A DNA stretch of 64,000 nucleotides from NCBI RefSeq assembly GCF_027887165.1, contig NC_077227.1, forward strand, positions 355,684,850 through 355,748,849, read 5' to 3'. Made by a program: the position numbers and the translations under genes. Numbering within the stretch: position 1 is the stretch's first letter; the number at the start of each line of letters is the position of its first letter. This DNA comes from Monodelphis domestica (taxonomy: Eukaryota > Chordata > Mammalia > Didelphimorphia > Didelphidae). The notes beneath the pieces were generated by a model. That model searched no databases, was not told where the DNA came from, and saw only the letters and a list, made by a program, of their open reading frames with translations. This document shows positions 45,812 through 58,309 of the stretch, one piece after another.

Positions 45812-46139
45812 AAAAAGGGTCTTGCTCAAGTTCATTTGATTAATTTTCTAACTCTGATGTCATAGGCAAGGAATGCCAATTGGTGAACAAGCATAGGAGG
45901 TATGGAAGTTTCCAGAATGAAAGATTCCAAATATAGAAGATTCCAGAAAGGGGTAGGGGTCTGGTGCCTAGCAAGAGGACAAGATGTATCTAGATCAGAG
46001 ATAACCTGTTGTACACAAGCCTTATGGATCTCAAAGAGGCCCAAAAAACCAGAGGTTTTTCGGACTACCACAACACCCCCCAGTTGGTAATGAACTTTCC
46101 CTCCCTGGACCTGATACAGTACTTTGGACCTCTCTGATA

Positions 46140-46565
46140 TATTTTTCACGTAATATTTCGTAATTTAGTTATCTGTCAGACCATTACTCAAAAATCCTGA
46201 GTGGTTTTTTTTATTGTCTGTAGTATAAAATCAAACTTCTCACTTTGTCATTTAAGGTCCTCCACAATCTGGCCTTCATTTAACTTCCAGATTTATTTTA
46301 TACTATTCTCTACTGTATGTTCCAACCAAGTTGTTCCCTGAACTTACCATTCTTTTTGACTGGACTCCCACCTCATCTTTAACTCTCACAATCTCTCTCC
46401 TACTCAATTTACCTTGTACTATAGTTGTTTTGTCTATTTGTTGTATTTCCCCCAGTAGGCTAGACGTAATCTCCTTTAGGGCAAAGACAATTTTGTTGGC
46501 TTTATATGCCCAGTTCTTATTATAGTGCCTTGAATATACAGACATTTAAGAAATTATATTTTTTG
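46140..46565 (+). mobile_element. L2-type LINE remnant
   Basis: In order: AAAATCAAACTTCTCACTTTG, AAGGTCCTCCACAATCTGGCC, TACTGTATGTTCCAACCAAG, then TAATCTCCTTTAGGGCAAAGAC near the 3' end. Confidence 0.6.
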
Positions 46566-46569
46566 AAAC

Positions 46570-46690
46570 TGAATTAAATTATGCCCATTTTATAGATGAG
46601 GAAACAGGTTCTGAGAGGCTAAGCTTCATGGTCAAGGTCAAAGGCAAAACTAGATGTCCTAATTTCAAAACCAATGTGCTTTTTTTCTAA
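46570..46690 (-). mobile_element. MIR-type SINE remnant
   Basis: Antisense: ATGCCCATTTTATAGATGAGG, AAACAGGTTCTGAGAGGC, CCTAATTTCAAAACCAATGTGC. Confidence 0.6.
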
Positions 46691-46989
46691 TACTTTATTA
46701 CATCTGCTTTTTCAAAAAGAAATACTAATGAACAAGAATCAAACCTATAGGATATTCAAGTTGTTAGCACCTAGTCTAACCAATAATGGAGAAAGGGGGA
46801 AAACCAGAGAATCTTTAGGGGCCTCTCATCCTGGAAAGGTGGATTTACTATCATATTTAATAATAAATGATAATACTATAAAGTGACTCTTTCCTGGCAA
46901 ATTTACCTTAGGAAGGAACTTTTAGGCATAGGTTTAACTGAGGCTTTTCTTTTCCATTTCTGGATTCTCTTTGCCTAATATGTTCTGTG

Positions 46990-47190
46990 CCTAGTTGGAG
47001 TCAAAAGACTTGGATTTGAGTCCCAGATCTGAAACTTATTTGTTGGCAAGTCATTTACCTTTCTCAGAATTATTTTCCTCACTTGTAAAAAGAGAGTAAT
47101 ATGTTACTTCTATGCTAAAGGATTGCTGTGAGGAAAGCACGTGGAAAACTGTAAAGTGTTAGAGAAATATGAGCTATTATTAATATCCAT
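46990..47190 (+). mobile_element. MIR-type SINE remnant
   Basis: Sense: GGAGTCAAAAGACTTGGATTTGAG, TTGGCAAGTCATTTACC, GATTGCTGTGAGGAAAGCACG, GAGCTATTATTAAT. Confidence 0.65.
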
Positions 47191-48719
47191 TGTGGAATAT
47201 TATCTTAAATATTCCCTTGTTCCAAGGATATACCAAAATCTAGTGTTCTAAACCTAAGGCCTATTAACTTGCTTTTAAGAATACTTTGATAACTGCATTT
47301 AAGTATAGTTTCCTTTGTAATTTTGTTTTTTATTTTATGCATTAGACTATAAGGAGTCTGTGACCCAAAAAAGCTTAAGAACTTCTGATCTAAACAGCTG
47401 CTTTTATGTGTGCGTTAAAATGACTGTAACATAAAATCCACTGTTAAAAACAAAAACAAAAAACCAAGACACTCCCACATCTACCAAAGAACAAGATATC
47501 TGTGAGTTTGTTTATAATGCATCTAGAAATGTACAAGTAGTTCTGAGTGAGGGGGTGGAAAAAGGGGAGATGGTGAATTTCCTGTTTGACTATCTCCCAA
47601 ATAAGGCTGTTAACACTGAGATTGCTGTAGCCAACAGGCCAAAACAAAATAAAAACCTTAAAAAGGGTCTCTTCCTCCTTGTTAATTGCCCTTGGCTGGC
47701 ACAGGTTAATTTGTTTTTGGTATCTTATTAAAAGTGATTGAAAGGATACCAAACAGCCATAGAACTGTCTGGGGAAAGGGAATGTTTATCTGGTTGGTAC
47801 TTCTGTAACTTAAATTAACTCATTGTATGAACTTTTATATTAATACACATAAGGCAATATGTGTTCTTGGGCTTTAAGATTAGAAATGCTAACATTTGCT
47901 GTCTATCTTCTACCACATGCATATGTTATGCACACATTTGTATATTTACATATGTGCAAAACAGTCCACACATATATGTAGACTCATTTCTTGTGATTTT
48001 GCCTATTTTGCAACTGACATTTTTTATTATGTTTACTCTATTAAGTTACTAATTCTGTAATATTGAGATATTTCAGTGGTTTATGGGAGCACAATATTTG
48101 AAATTAGGACTGACCTTAAGGTCCCAGATGGATAATCAGTTTCGGTAGGAGGTACAGATGTAGGATTGAAAGAATTGAGGAAGTACAAAATACTGATCCA
48201 GGTCCAACCATTGTGGAGGCTGTTGGGGATCTGCTGCAGGTGCTGCTGTTTGGGATCTGTTTAGGAAGTTTGGAGATATTCTGGGACTTTGCAAGATGGT
48301 CCAAACTGGGATTTCTGTAGAAAACATGTTCAAGAGATCAAAACGAGCAAGGAAGTGCACTTTTGGCCCTTTGACTGACTGCAGGTTCAGTGTCACTGCT
48401 CTTCTCTAGATAAGGCAGAGAGGGTGGTCAAATAGAGAACATGGCTCTTGGATGATCCCAAATTTCCACACTTGTAGGAGGTGGCTCTTTTGGATGGTTC
48501 TGTTTTTCAGTGCTTTGCCCAGTCTTTGAGTGATCTGATCTCATTAAGCTTTGCCAATCTTAGTGCCGGTTCTCCAAACTGAAATCAGAAAACCCTAGTT
48601 AAGGGCTGCAAAAAGGATTAAGGGTTTGTTAGTCCGGTGTCTAGATTTATTGCTCTAATTTCTTAGGTGCTGTGTGTTCAATCCGGGGGTCCATGGTAAA
48701 CTGACAAACTGGAATTAAT

Positions 48720-49000
48720 CTAGAGTAGGACATCCAGGCAAATGGGCCTGGGCCTTAAAAATCATGCCCTAGTAGGGTTAACTGAAAGAACTGAGGATGT
48801 TTTACTAAGAGAGGAGTTAAGGGGGACATAGTTAAGGTCTTCAGATCTCTGAGGGGGTATTAGGGGGTAAGGGAGATGGAGGCAGAATAGATCCAAGGGA
48901 TGGAAGCAAATACTGGTTCAACCGAACGACAAACCTCCCCAAATCTAATGCTCTACACGAGATTGAAGAGGCTGCCTCAGGAGGGGAGATAATTGTCCCA
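48720..49000 (+). mobile_element. CR1/L3-type LINE remnant
   Basis: Sense: CTGAAAGAACTGAGGATGTTT, AGGGGGACATAGTTAAGGTC, TTCAGATCTCTGAGGG. Weak but ordered. Confidence 0.45.
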
Positions 49001-49222
49001 GCTCCCCAAATTTTCACGTGGAGCCTCAATCCCCCGGGTTAAGGAGGTTGCTTTTGTGCTTTGCCTAGGCCGAGGCGGGTGGGTTGGATGAAAGGACCCC
49101 AGATCTGACCCAAGCTTGGTGGTTTGAGGGCTCTCATCAAAAGGCCTTCTCTCCAGTTGTCTGGGCCTATAATTTTCTTCGATTCAAAAGAGGAAAAGGG
49201 TGGGGGGAATGTTCCCAGGTCC

Positions 49223-49236
49223 GTTGCCAAGGTAAC
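49223..49236. promoter_or_regulatory. RFX X-box-like palindrome
   Basis: GTTGCCAAGGTAAC differs from the ideal palindrome GTTGCCATGGCAAC at two positions. It lies about 320 bp before the CpG island. Confidence 0.5.
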
Positions 49237-49939
49237 ACTACTTCTGAGTCTGGGCGGGGTTGGAGAGGTGTTCCCCAAGGCTGGCCCAGGCCTCTAGCTG
49301 TAGAAGGATTAGCTGGGAGCCGGAGGGTAATGGGTTTTCTGTTGTTAATTTTTTGCTTTTTGGGGTTGTTTCTGGGAGGAGGGGGCGGGCAGGCATGGAG
49401 CCGAGTCCAAGAGTCTATCTTCCAAGGAAATTGGGGCGTTACTGGAAAGAGTATCCATTCCTTAGCTTTCCAACGGCAACAACGGTCACTAGAGACCAGT
49501 AAGGGTAGACAGGGAAGAGGGTAACTGGGAACCCCAGTCGCCCGCCAGGAGGTTCGAGGCCACGCCCCACCCAAGCTTAGTTGGCTCAGAGCCACGCCCC
49601 TCTCTGTTCCTGAGCCTGGCGCCTGCGCCGTGAGAGAAGAGCTTCTCTGGGGTGTGGAGAGGATTATGACGAATCTCCAGCCTCCCCTGCGCGTCTTCTT
49701 GGGAAGAGGCGTAGGACTGTTTCCCTCCGCCTGCGCGTTCAAATGCCTACCCCACCCATCCCACGCCCCCTCTCCTTTCTCAGCGCGCCGGCCTCGTGGC
49801 CCTGCGCCTGCGCACGCCTCCCTCGGAGAGCACGGGCTCAGCGACCCCGCGAGAGGTCGCTGGGGCGCGCAAGGGGGCGGAGCTGGCATGACTGATCAGG
49901 CGCGCTCGCGTCCAGGGTGACGCGGAAGGGAGCTGGGAG

Positions 49940-50199
49940 CAGGCGAGGTCGGAAGACTGGGCTGGCTAGAGCAGCCCGGTCGGGGAGGGGTTTGTGGGTG
50001 GTGCATAGGGTCCCGGTCCTCTCTGGGCCGAGAGCCCGTTCTCGCTGTCGCGCTCGGTGCAAGGAGCAGATCCGGGGCAGGGGCCGCGGGCGGGAGGAAG
50101 GAGCAGGTCCAGGGGGCGCCGCCGCCGCCGCCCCCCGGGGAATCTGTCCGCCTACCTGCCCGCCCCTACGCCCGCCCGCTGCGGGCCCAGCAGGCCTAG
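49940..50199 (+). other. CNOT8: CNOT8 untranslated exon 1 (5' limit estimated)
   Basis: Ends in a good donor, GGCCTAG|GTGAGC, at 50199/50200. It contains a (GCC)n stretch at about 50117-50134, which would make a structured 5'UTR. The start site within the island is inferred. Confidence 0.5.
50117..50134 (+). repeat. (CGC)n trinucleotide tract
   Basis: Five to six CGC/GCC units inside the presumed CNOT8 5'UTR, flanked by C and G runs. Confidence 0.75.
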
Positions 50200-50538
50200 G
50201 TGAGCGTGGTTAGATCCGGGCGCCGGTGGAGTGTAAAGTAGGAGGTGGAGAGTTGGGAGAGAAAGGACTGTTGTCTGGAGGAGAGCCTAGGGGCCGGGCC
50301 TGTTAAGGGCTGGGAGGAAGGGGGGAAGAGGAGTATAGGTTCCACGCTTGCAGGCCCCCCTCCCCTTTTTCCTTCTTTTTTACGTCAGGCCCCGTTCCGC
50401 CCCCCTCTCCTCCCAAAAATCTCTCTGTGGCACAGCAAAATTTATCCAACATGGGCCTTGTTTTGGAGGAGCACCAATTGTGAAGCTGGTTAGGTGCCCA
50501 CAGGCGCTCTGAAAGAATAGTATTTGGGCTGCCCGGCC

Positions 50539-50585
50539 AGTGAGTGAGTGAGTGAGTGAGTGAGTGTGTGTGTGTGAGTGAGTAT
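50539..50585 (+). repeat. (GTGA)n/(GT)n microsatellite
   Basis: About six GTGA/GAGT units, then (TG)n, then GAGTGAGT. Located at the start of CNOT8 intron 1. Confidence 0.88.
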
Positions 50586-51549
50586 GTGTAGGGAAAAATA
50601 CAATTGGCCTCTCTTAGTCTCCCACCTCCTTTTCTGTCTCTATAACAGATTGGGCTTTATTTTACTTATTCTTTGGTGGACCCTATTATATAATGTCTAA
50701 TAATATCAGTGGATGGTGTAGAAAGTTAAGAATGGTTGTTTGCATTGTTTCACTGCTGACTTGTAGGTAGGTTGATAGGTGTGAATATTTTCCTTCTGGA
50801 AAAGGTGTGGATGAGTTATAATCTACACCGAGGGAAGAAATACACACATTGATCAGAGTTCAATTCAAGTATTTAAGTAGTCTTTTTTTTTTAAAGGTAC
50901 TGGAGGCCTTTTGAAGAATGCAATCAGTTTTTAGTAATAGACTTTGAGTAGAGTCCCTGAATAACTTGGTGTTTCTGTCTTAAGGAACCCTTTAAAACTC
51001 ATATAGCATTTCCTAGATATTGGTATGGTAAATTATTTTCTTTAGTAACACACAGGAAACAACTAAATGTAATAAATGCATATAGGTAACATTGAAAACC
51101 TCAGACTTTTTTCCCTCTCAACTATAGTTACAAAATAAGGAACTGAGAACTGAAGCCATCCTTTAATGAGCCACCTTCTCATTCGACCTCTTATTGTGTG
51201 GGTCTGAAAGAGAGCCTTGTGATAAGAATTCCAACTAAAAGCTTTCTAATCTTCTATTCTTAAGCTTCCTCACATTTGAGTGCCATATCAAAGGCATTTT
51301 TAGCTTGACTCCCTTGTTCCCCTTATCCTTAAGTGAACTGCTCCAGGGCCTAGGAGGGGGTGTCTGTTTCTCCAAAGACAGTTTACTTTTAGTGATCTTT
51401 GTGAGTGGTTGTATATATTGTTTCAATCACTCTAGAGAAATGTGGCCGTGGAGGTGGTTTTTGTAAAGGTGTAGCTTTGACTTTTAACATTCTGAAAACT
51501 CCAGAAACAAAAGTTGGATTATTATGATGGTAAACTATATAAACTTTAG

Positions 51550-51750
51550 CTATTATTATCTTTGATTCTCAAACAGTTCTGTAAAATTAGGCAGGCATTG
51601 CTATTTTATTTTTACAATTTGGGAAACTTTAGTCTGAGAGATTGTTGATTTGCTCAAAGTTGTACAGCTGGTATGTAGCAAATGCTAGAATTCTAATCCA
51701 GGTCTCATATCCAAATCCAGTGTTCTTTCCACTATGGCATAACTACTTGT
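51550..51750 (-). mobile_element. MIR-type SINE remnant
   Basis: Antisense: TAGCTATTATTATCTTTGA, CTCAAAGTTGTACAGCTGG, AATCCAGGTCTCATATCC, TTCTTTCCACTATGGC. Confidence 0.7.
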
Positions 51751-51884
51751 TTCATCACAAGCACTTGTTAGAATCTGAACCTCTATTAGTTAGTGTTAAC
51801 TAACACTAAATGATTTTGGCAATTTAATTTATTGCAGTTCTTAGTACAGTCAGGTTGACTGTCTCTCCACTCTCCTTTCACTTC

Positions 51885-52035
51885 ATTTGTTCATTCAAGC
51901 AAAGTTTATTGAGTACATGCTTTGGTAGGTATTGTTTAGGACTAGGCACCTTAAGTGATACTCTTATGTTAAAGGAAGTAGAAATGTCACCATCTTTAAG
52001 AAACATACCACTAAATGGGAAGGCAATACATTTGC
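51885..52035 (+). mobile_element. L2-type LINE remnant
   Basis: TTCAAGCAAAGTTTATTGAGTACATGC then TCTTTAAGAAACATACCACTAAATGG. Confidence 0.4.
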
Positions 52036-52499
52036 TGTAACCAAGGAATGATTTAAGAACTTTGAAAGAACATTCAAGTATAAGTGGATAACTTGTGTAA
52101 GTGTTGATATGTGTGTGGCAGAAGGGCTAATTAGAGTCCATTTGGGTTAATCCATGTTTTCTTAAAGATGAATCTTGAGTATCCATCTGTGACACTTCAT
52201 AGTGTAAACTTTTATTATGTTTTAAAACTTTATTGATAAATAGAATTTGAATTTATAGAGTAAAAATCTGCCTGGTCTTATTTTGGGTTAGCACTAATGT
52301 AAATTTGGATGTTACTAGGTTAGGGACTTTGCTGATACAATGAAAATTCATTATAACATTTCATTTGGATCTATGCAAATCAGCTTTACAATAAGATATT
52401 TTTAGTATTTTTAATAATGAGATTCCTTGAATTCCATTATGGAACTACGTTAAAATGAATACTGCAATATAATAAATAGGTTTAGATGAGATTTCTTTT

Positions 52500-53275
52500 T
52501 TTTTAAAGTTGCATTTATGTGTTTTTTTAACATTACAAACGTTTTCAGATTATCCCCACTCCATTAGATCTCTTGTAGCAAAATAAAAAATTAGTAAATT
52601 AAATAAAATAATAGTGACCTCATTTTAAAATGGAACATTCCACAATTGTATCACTCTTCCACTCTATTTTAAAATTGTTTTTCAATGAACAGAAATCCAT
52701 TTTCTCTACACCTCCACCTCCCCATCTGTTAAAAAAAAAAGTAAAGTTCCCTGTCACAAATATGCACAAAAAAATTTCTTCATTGATTTTATGAGTGTGT
52801 GTATATGTGTACAGTATGTCTTTCTATGTGTCCTGGTCTCTGCTCATTTCATTTCTTCAGTTTATAATATATAGATTATAATACAAATTGCTCTTCTGGT
52901 TTTACTTTATCAGTTCATATGAGTCTTTCTTTATCTCTTCAAGGTCATTTTCCTCCTCATTTCTTATAGCACAATAGTATTCTCTTACATTCATAATTGC
53001 AAATTATTCATGCTTTCTTTAACTAATAGTCATCTTTTGAGTTTCCAGTTCTTTTTCTACAATAAATAGATCTATAAATACTTTTACATATATGTGGTCT
53101 TTTCAGTTTTTCTTTGATCTTTCTGGGGTATAGGCCTAATAATGGTATTGTTAAGTCAAAAGGTATGCACAGTTTAGTGACTTTTGCTGCATAGTTCCAA
53201 ATTGCTTTCCATATATGGTGGACTAGTTCACAGCTTCAGTAAACAATAGTACATTAGTGTGCCTGTTTTTTCACA
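52500..53275 (-). mobile_element. Old L1, ORF2 C-terminus and 3'UTR
   Basis: Antisense L1 order is preserved over about 770 bp: CTTATAGCACAATAGTATTC, CAGTTCTTTTTCTACAATAA, TCTGGGGTATAGGCCTAATAATGG, AGTTCCAAATTGCTTTCC. Many substitutions and no open frame, so older than the copies at 16708 and 44461. Confidence 0.8.
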
Positions 53276-53415
53276 GTTTAAATAGTTTAAAATGTTTTTT
53301 TCCCTCATCCAGATGTCTGGTTCCACTAACCCTTCTATTTCCAGTTTTATTATTTTTGCCTTAAAATTTTTATTTCTGGGCCATGATTTTTCCTGCTTTG
53401 TAATTCTATATGTAT

Positions 53416-53440
53416 ATGTGTGTGTGTGTGTGTATGTGCA
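53416..53440 (+). repeat. (TG)n microsatellite
   Basis: TATGTG(TG)n followed by TATGTGCACATGCATA. Short. Confidence 0.75.
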
Positions 53441-54572
53441 CATGCATATTTATGTATATGATAATACATATTATCTCATGAGATAATATTTATAAAAGCC
53501 TTAGCACAGAGCCACCTGGTATATATTAGGAACTATGTAAAATGTTTATTTCTTTTTCCTTATGTATTAGAAATAAAATAGTAGTTGTATATTACTAGGC
53601 TTCATTTTGGTTGAAGGAAGGTTCAAATGATCAGTGGAAAATTTTGATGCTAAATGTTTTGTCCTTTGCTGTGCTGCTCTCTAAGAGAGGACATTTTAAG
53701 TTGTCAGTTATTTCTTAATTTTAGTTGACATTTGGATGGTAGGGGGTTAGCTTTTCAAAGCTTCTCTTCAAAATCCTATTATTTGATATGAAGTTATAAA
53801 AACCATTAATTTTTGTTCCCATCTCATGCAGCCCAATTTTAGTTTAATTTCCTGGACCTCAATCATTTCTGAATCTATGCTAAAATGTATGAAATGATCT
53901 CTCTGTTAAAGGTTTCTAAGTTTTGTTTCCATGGTTTAGTCATACAGAATGATATGAGAATTGTATACAAGTTTGCTTCCATGGGTGACTTTTAGCCTTT
54001 GGTTTAGAGCAACTTAAGAGGACCAGAAAACTGGTTAAAGGTAATGGTTTGCCTTTTGTGAAAGTAGGGGCCCAAGAAAGTTGCATTAAGGAACCAGTTC
54101 AATTTAGAAAACTTTATGTGGTATTTTTCTTGACGGTGGTCAGCATCTTTGTTTTTTGTTAGATTGAGGACAAATAGAATTTTCTTATGTTTTGGCTTAA
54201 AGTGATAATGCACAGAGAAAACTTGTTTTAGTTTTTTATTTCTTGTCATTACCCTAATATATGAACTAATATTTCAGACTATCTGATACTGGATTTTTTT
54301 CTGGGGAAGAGCTTAGCTAAATTTGGAGAGGTATATCCCTATGTTAACAATAGGGGTAATGAAGACCCTGTACTAAAAACATAGAGGGGCTATGATTTGG
54401 CACAGGTAGAGGAGCATTCACATCAATCAAATTATAGGTCCTTGAATTATTGAAGTATATATAAATTTGTGATTTCAAAGCATATGTTTTTGTATTTAGA
54501 TCAGATCTACAGCTCTCTGGCTTGTCCTATCATCCAGTCTTAGCTGAAGGTGTCTTCTCGGGTTTCTTCAGG

Positions 54573-54689
54573 ATGCCTGCAGCACTTGTGGAGAACAGCC
54601 AGGTTATCTGTGAAGTCTGGGCCAGCAACCTAGAAGAAGAGATGAGGAAGATCCGAGAAATTGTGCTCAGTTACAGTTACATTGCCATG
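54573..54689 (+). CDS. CNOT8: CNOT8 coding exon 1
   Basis: [20 protein letters not shown] through YSYIAM, 39 codons ending in phase 0. Acceptor TTTCTTCAG leaves a single G before the ATG. Donor GTAAAT at 54690. Confidence 0.95.
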
Positions 54690-57600
54690 GTAAATGTGCT
54701 GCACTATATTTGAATTACTTTCAGTTATGGGAATGTGGAAAATCAGATTTACTGTGTTAATCAGTTTGATTGACCAGGGGTTGATATACCACAGCCCTGG
54801 TGGTGCACTGCCTGTATACAGCCTGCTAAGGATGGTTTTTACAGTTTTAAATACAATGAAGTTTATTTTAAAATATAAAATCATTCTTAATTGGTTGTAC
54901 AAAAACATGCAGTGTGCCCCATTTAGTCAAAGAGCTGTAGTTTTCTGACCCCCTTGCACAGTATAACCAAGGTATATGATGATACTGGGTGGCTAATTAT
55001 TTTGTTTTAATGAAACACATCAATGTAGCAGCTAGGATATAGAGTATAGCAGGTTATGGCACATATTGCCTCCTGCCTGGACTGCTTGTAAATAGCTCCC
55101 TAACTGCCTTCACTTTCTCTAGGATCTCCTTTTCATTCTGTTCTACACATGCTGCCAGATTAAAATTTCTAATCACTGCTGCCATTCTCCAGTTTATTTA
55201 TAACCCTCAGTAACAATAGCTCCCATTTCTAAAGTTATTTCTTTACAGTTTACAAAGTGCTTTCCTTACAACGACCCTGTGACACACGTAGTACCAGTAT
55301 TATTATCCCTGTTTTACTGAGGAGGAAACAGGCTTTTGATCAAATCGTGACTTGCCCAGGATCACAAAACTAGTTAAAAGGCAGAGGTAAGACTTGAACT
55401 CAGGTCTTATGTATTCATTGTTATTTCCCCTACAAAGTGCTGCTTCTATCTCAGTGACTTCCCATTGCCAATAGGAATTAAAGCCAGGTTCATTTGCTTA
55501 ATATTAAAAATCACTTCACAGTGATTCACAACCTATCTTTCTGGTCTTTATTCCCCATGACTCCTTTACATAATTTTTTTGTGGCCAAATTGATCTTACT
55601 GCCACCTTGAAAACACCTTTTATTTTCCTGTTTCCATTCTTTTTTTCAAGCAGTTCTCCTGACCTGGAATAACTTAACTATCGTTCACTAATAGTATTGA
55701 TATAGATCCACTGTATCCATCCCTGAGTGCTAACCTTGTATTTTCAAGTAAAATTCCTTCTGATCCTGCTAATTCAGCATGTTCAAAATTATTTCTTTAA
55801 AGCCTGTTTCTTCTGTGTAGCTTGTCACCACTGTCTACCTATTCCTATGAGCTCAGACTTTTCTACCTTTAGTCATTTCTACACATCCATTCAGCTGTCA
55901 AGTTTAAATGAAAAATTTTCTGTAAGATTTCTTGTATCTATCCCTCCCTTTCCACTTTTCCTGCCAGCACCCTAGTTCTGATCCTTTTCATTTCTCTGAA
56001 TTATAGTTGCAGCTTCTTTTTCCATCTTTCCTTCTTCCATGGTACATCTCTTCATCTCTATGAAGTAATTTCTTAAAATAATCTTCCTAAAGCAGAAATC
56101 TAACCAAGTCACTCCTCTGCTCAAAAGTATTCAGGGGTTTCATATTATCTATAGTTAAGATACAAACACCTCATTTTGTCATTGGTGTTCTATACTCTTC
56201 TGACTATTTGTGTTCAAGCAGACCAACAATCTCTTTCTCCCCCCCTTAAATCTGAAACTTCTTCTGTGTATTTAAAAAAATTGTATCTGAATCTGAACTC
56301 CCCCCAAAAAGGTTCCTTTATCACATTCTGTTTTTAATGTAAACAATCCCATTTTTTATCTTAGTATTCCCAGTGCCCTGTTTTTCCTTAGCAGGTACTT
56401 AATAAATGTTTGTATTTGAATTTGTTGTTAAATAGAATCATGGATTTTAGAAGTCTTCTAGTCCAGTTCCCTTATTTTTCAGATGAATCTGAGTCACAGA
56501 GAACTTGTCCAGAGTCAGAACTAGATTGAACACAGGTTCTTGCACTTCTAATTCCAGTGCTCTTCCCCTTCTAACTTGACATCCAAATTTTGTACATGAT
56601 GTCTACTGAGTATCTGTAGCCATTTTTGCTCACTTTTAATGTCAGAAGAGTTTCACAAGCTCTTAGGATCTCATAATAGACAAGTACTTCCAGATTTGAT
56701 AATGATGTCTCATTTTAAGTGGTTAATGTTGGCTAATTAAATTATTTTATAAACTGAGGTCATGGTTTTATTTTGCTTATTTAAAAAAACCCCAAGAACT
56801 TACTTTCTGTCTTAGTATTAACTCTAGGACTGAAGGGCAAGGGCTGGGCAAACAGGGTTAAGTGATTTGCCCAGGATCATACAGCTGGAAATTGTCTAAG
56901 GCCAGATTTGAATCCAGGTCCTCCTGACTCCAGACCTGGTTCTCTATCCACTGTGCTACTTACCTGCCTCTGAGGTCAGTTTTACAAACCCTTTAGGATA
57001 TGGATGAGTTATGATAGTAATCATTACTTGACAGAGCTTTGCATTGAAAGATGCATTACTAATCTTTTCTAGGACACAGAATTTCCAGGTGTTGTAGTAA
57101 GACCAATTGGGGAATTTCGAAGCTCCATTGATTACCAGTATCAACTTCTTCGATGTAATGTTGACCTCCTTAAAATTATACAACTGGGCCTCACATTCAC
57201 AAATGAGAAAGGAGAATATCCTTCTGGGATCAATACCTGGCAGTTCAACTTCAAATTCAACCTTACGTAAGTTGCTTGTGTTTTTGGTCTCATCTGCTAA
57301 ACTGTTTAGCAATGGTTTCATTTGGTTTTCTTGTTTTTGAACCAATTTTTTATCTTGAACTTTATATAATTTATTGAATATGTCATTCAGACTTATTTAA
57401 AACAAGGTAGAAAGGGCATAGATAGCTATAGATATATAGGTATCCCTAAATAGAACTCCAGGTCTAAAATTGGGAGACTCTGGGTTCAAATTTGGCCTCA
57501 TACTTCCTGGCAGTGGGTAAGTCACTTAACTATGATTGCCTAGTCCTTCTTGCTTTTTTTGTCTTAGAATTGATACTAAAACAGAGAAGATAAAGGTTTT

Positions 57601-58273
57601 TTAAAAATTGGATAAAATAAGATATACTTGGACCTATAAGTATCTATATTAAAAATTTAATACTTGGTAAATGAAACTAAGAATTTATTGGTGTGAGTTC
57701 CTTCTACCAGTGCCAGATTATAATCTTTATATACTTTAGTGTAGAAAAAAAAATTTATTTTAACCCTTACCTTCCGTCTTAGAATCAGTACCATGTATTG
57801 GTTCCAAAGCAGAAGACTGGTAAGGGCTAGGCAATGGGGGTTAAGTGACTTGCCCAGGGTCACACAGCTAGGACGTTTCTGAGGCCAGATTTGAACGTAG
57901 GACCTCTTGTTTCTGGGCCTGGCTCTTAATCCATTGAGCCACCCAGCTGCCCCCTTTAGTGTAGATAATCATGAGCTTCTGTGGTCAAAAAATTTCATTA
58001 CCTTGTAGCGAATCTGATGATGAATCTCTCTGGACTTAAGTTAGTATTTTAATGAAATATACTGTATGCCATTGGGCTGGTACTTGAAGCCTGTCTAGAG
58101 AGGTGGAGAGTGAGAGAGCTTCTGCTTACATATTCTTTGAAACTCCATTTTCATCCTTATGCCAGGATAAAGCATTGAAGCAGGTCTTCATAGAGGAACT
58201 TTTCCCCCATATCTTCCATTTTTCTTGGTTCCGTAGCCCTTAATTATAATGATTTGCACAGTTTAAACCATTC

Positions 58274-58309
<36 letters not shown>

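Larger units (their letters stand above)
39960..49530. other. Interval between the candidate FAXDC2 promoter and the CNOT8 promoter
   Basis: About 9.6 kb, head-to-head spacer or further FAXDC2 5' intron if FAXDC2 also starts near the CpG island. Mostly L2, L1 and SINE remnants. Stretches at 41040-41900, 41940-42380 and 47200-48700 show no repeat I can name, and no exon is supported. Confidence 0.6.
49540..50235. promoter_or_regulatory. CNOT8: CpG island, CNOT8 promoter and first exon region
   Basis: The only dense CpG cluster in the window, repeat-free. It has two GCCACGCCCC KLF/Sp boxes (49559, 49591), an NRF1-like TGCGCCTGCGCA (49803-49814), other GCCTGCGC blocks (about 49621, 49729), and a CRE-half/ETS composite GTGACGCGGAAG (49918-49928). 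No TATA box, as usual for a housekeeping gene. Confidence 0.85.
50200..54572 (+). other. CNOT8 intron 1 (and possibly a second 5'UTR segment)
   Basis: A 4.3-kb intron. Repeats: MIR-type, L2-type and an old antisense L1 (listed). The part 53490-54490 is A/T-rich and unique. The AG before 54572 is right at the start codon; an alternative acceptor, TATTTAG, at about 54500 could add a leader of about 70 nt. Confidence 0.7.

Noticed and set aside
49167..49889. A 240-codon open frame on the minus strand across the CpG island
   Set aside because: Its Pro/Ala/Arg-rich composition is what GC-rich DNA gives by chance. There is no domain or splice support, and it overlaps the CNOT8 promoter.
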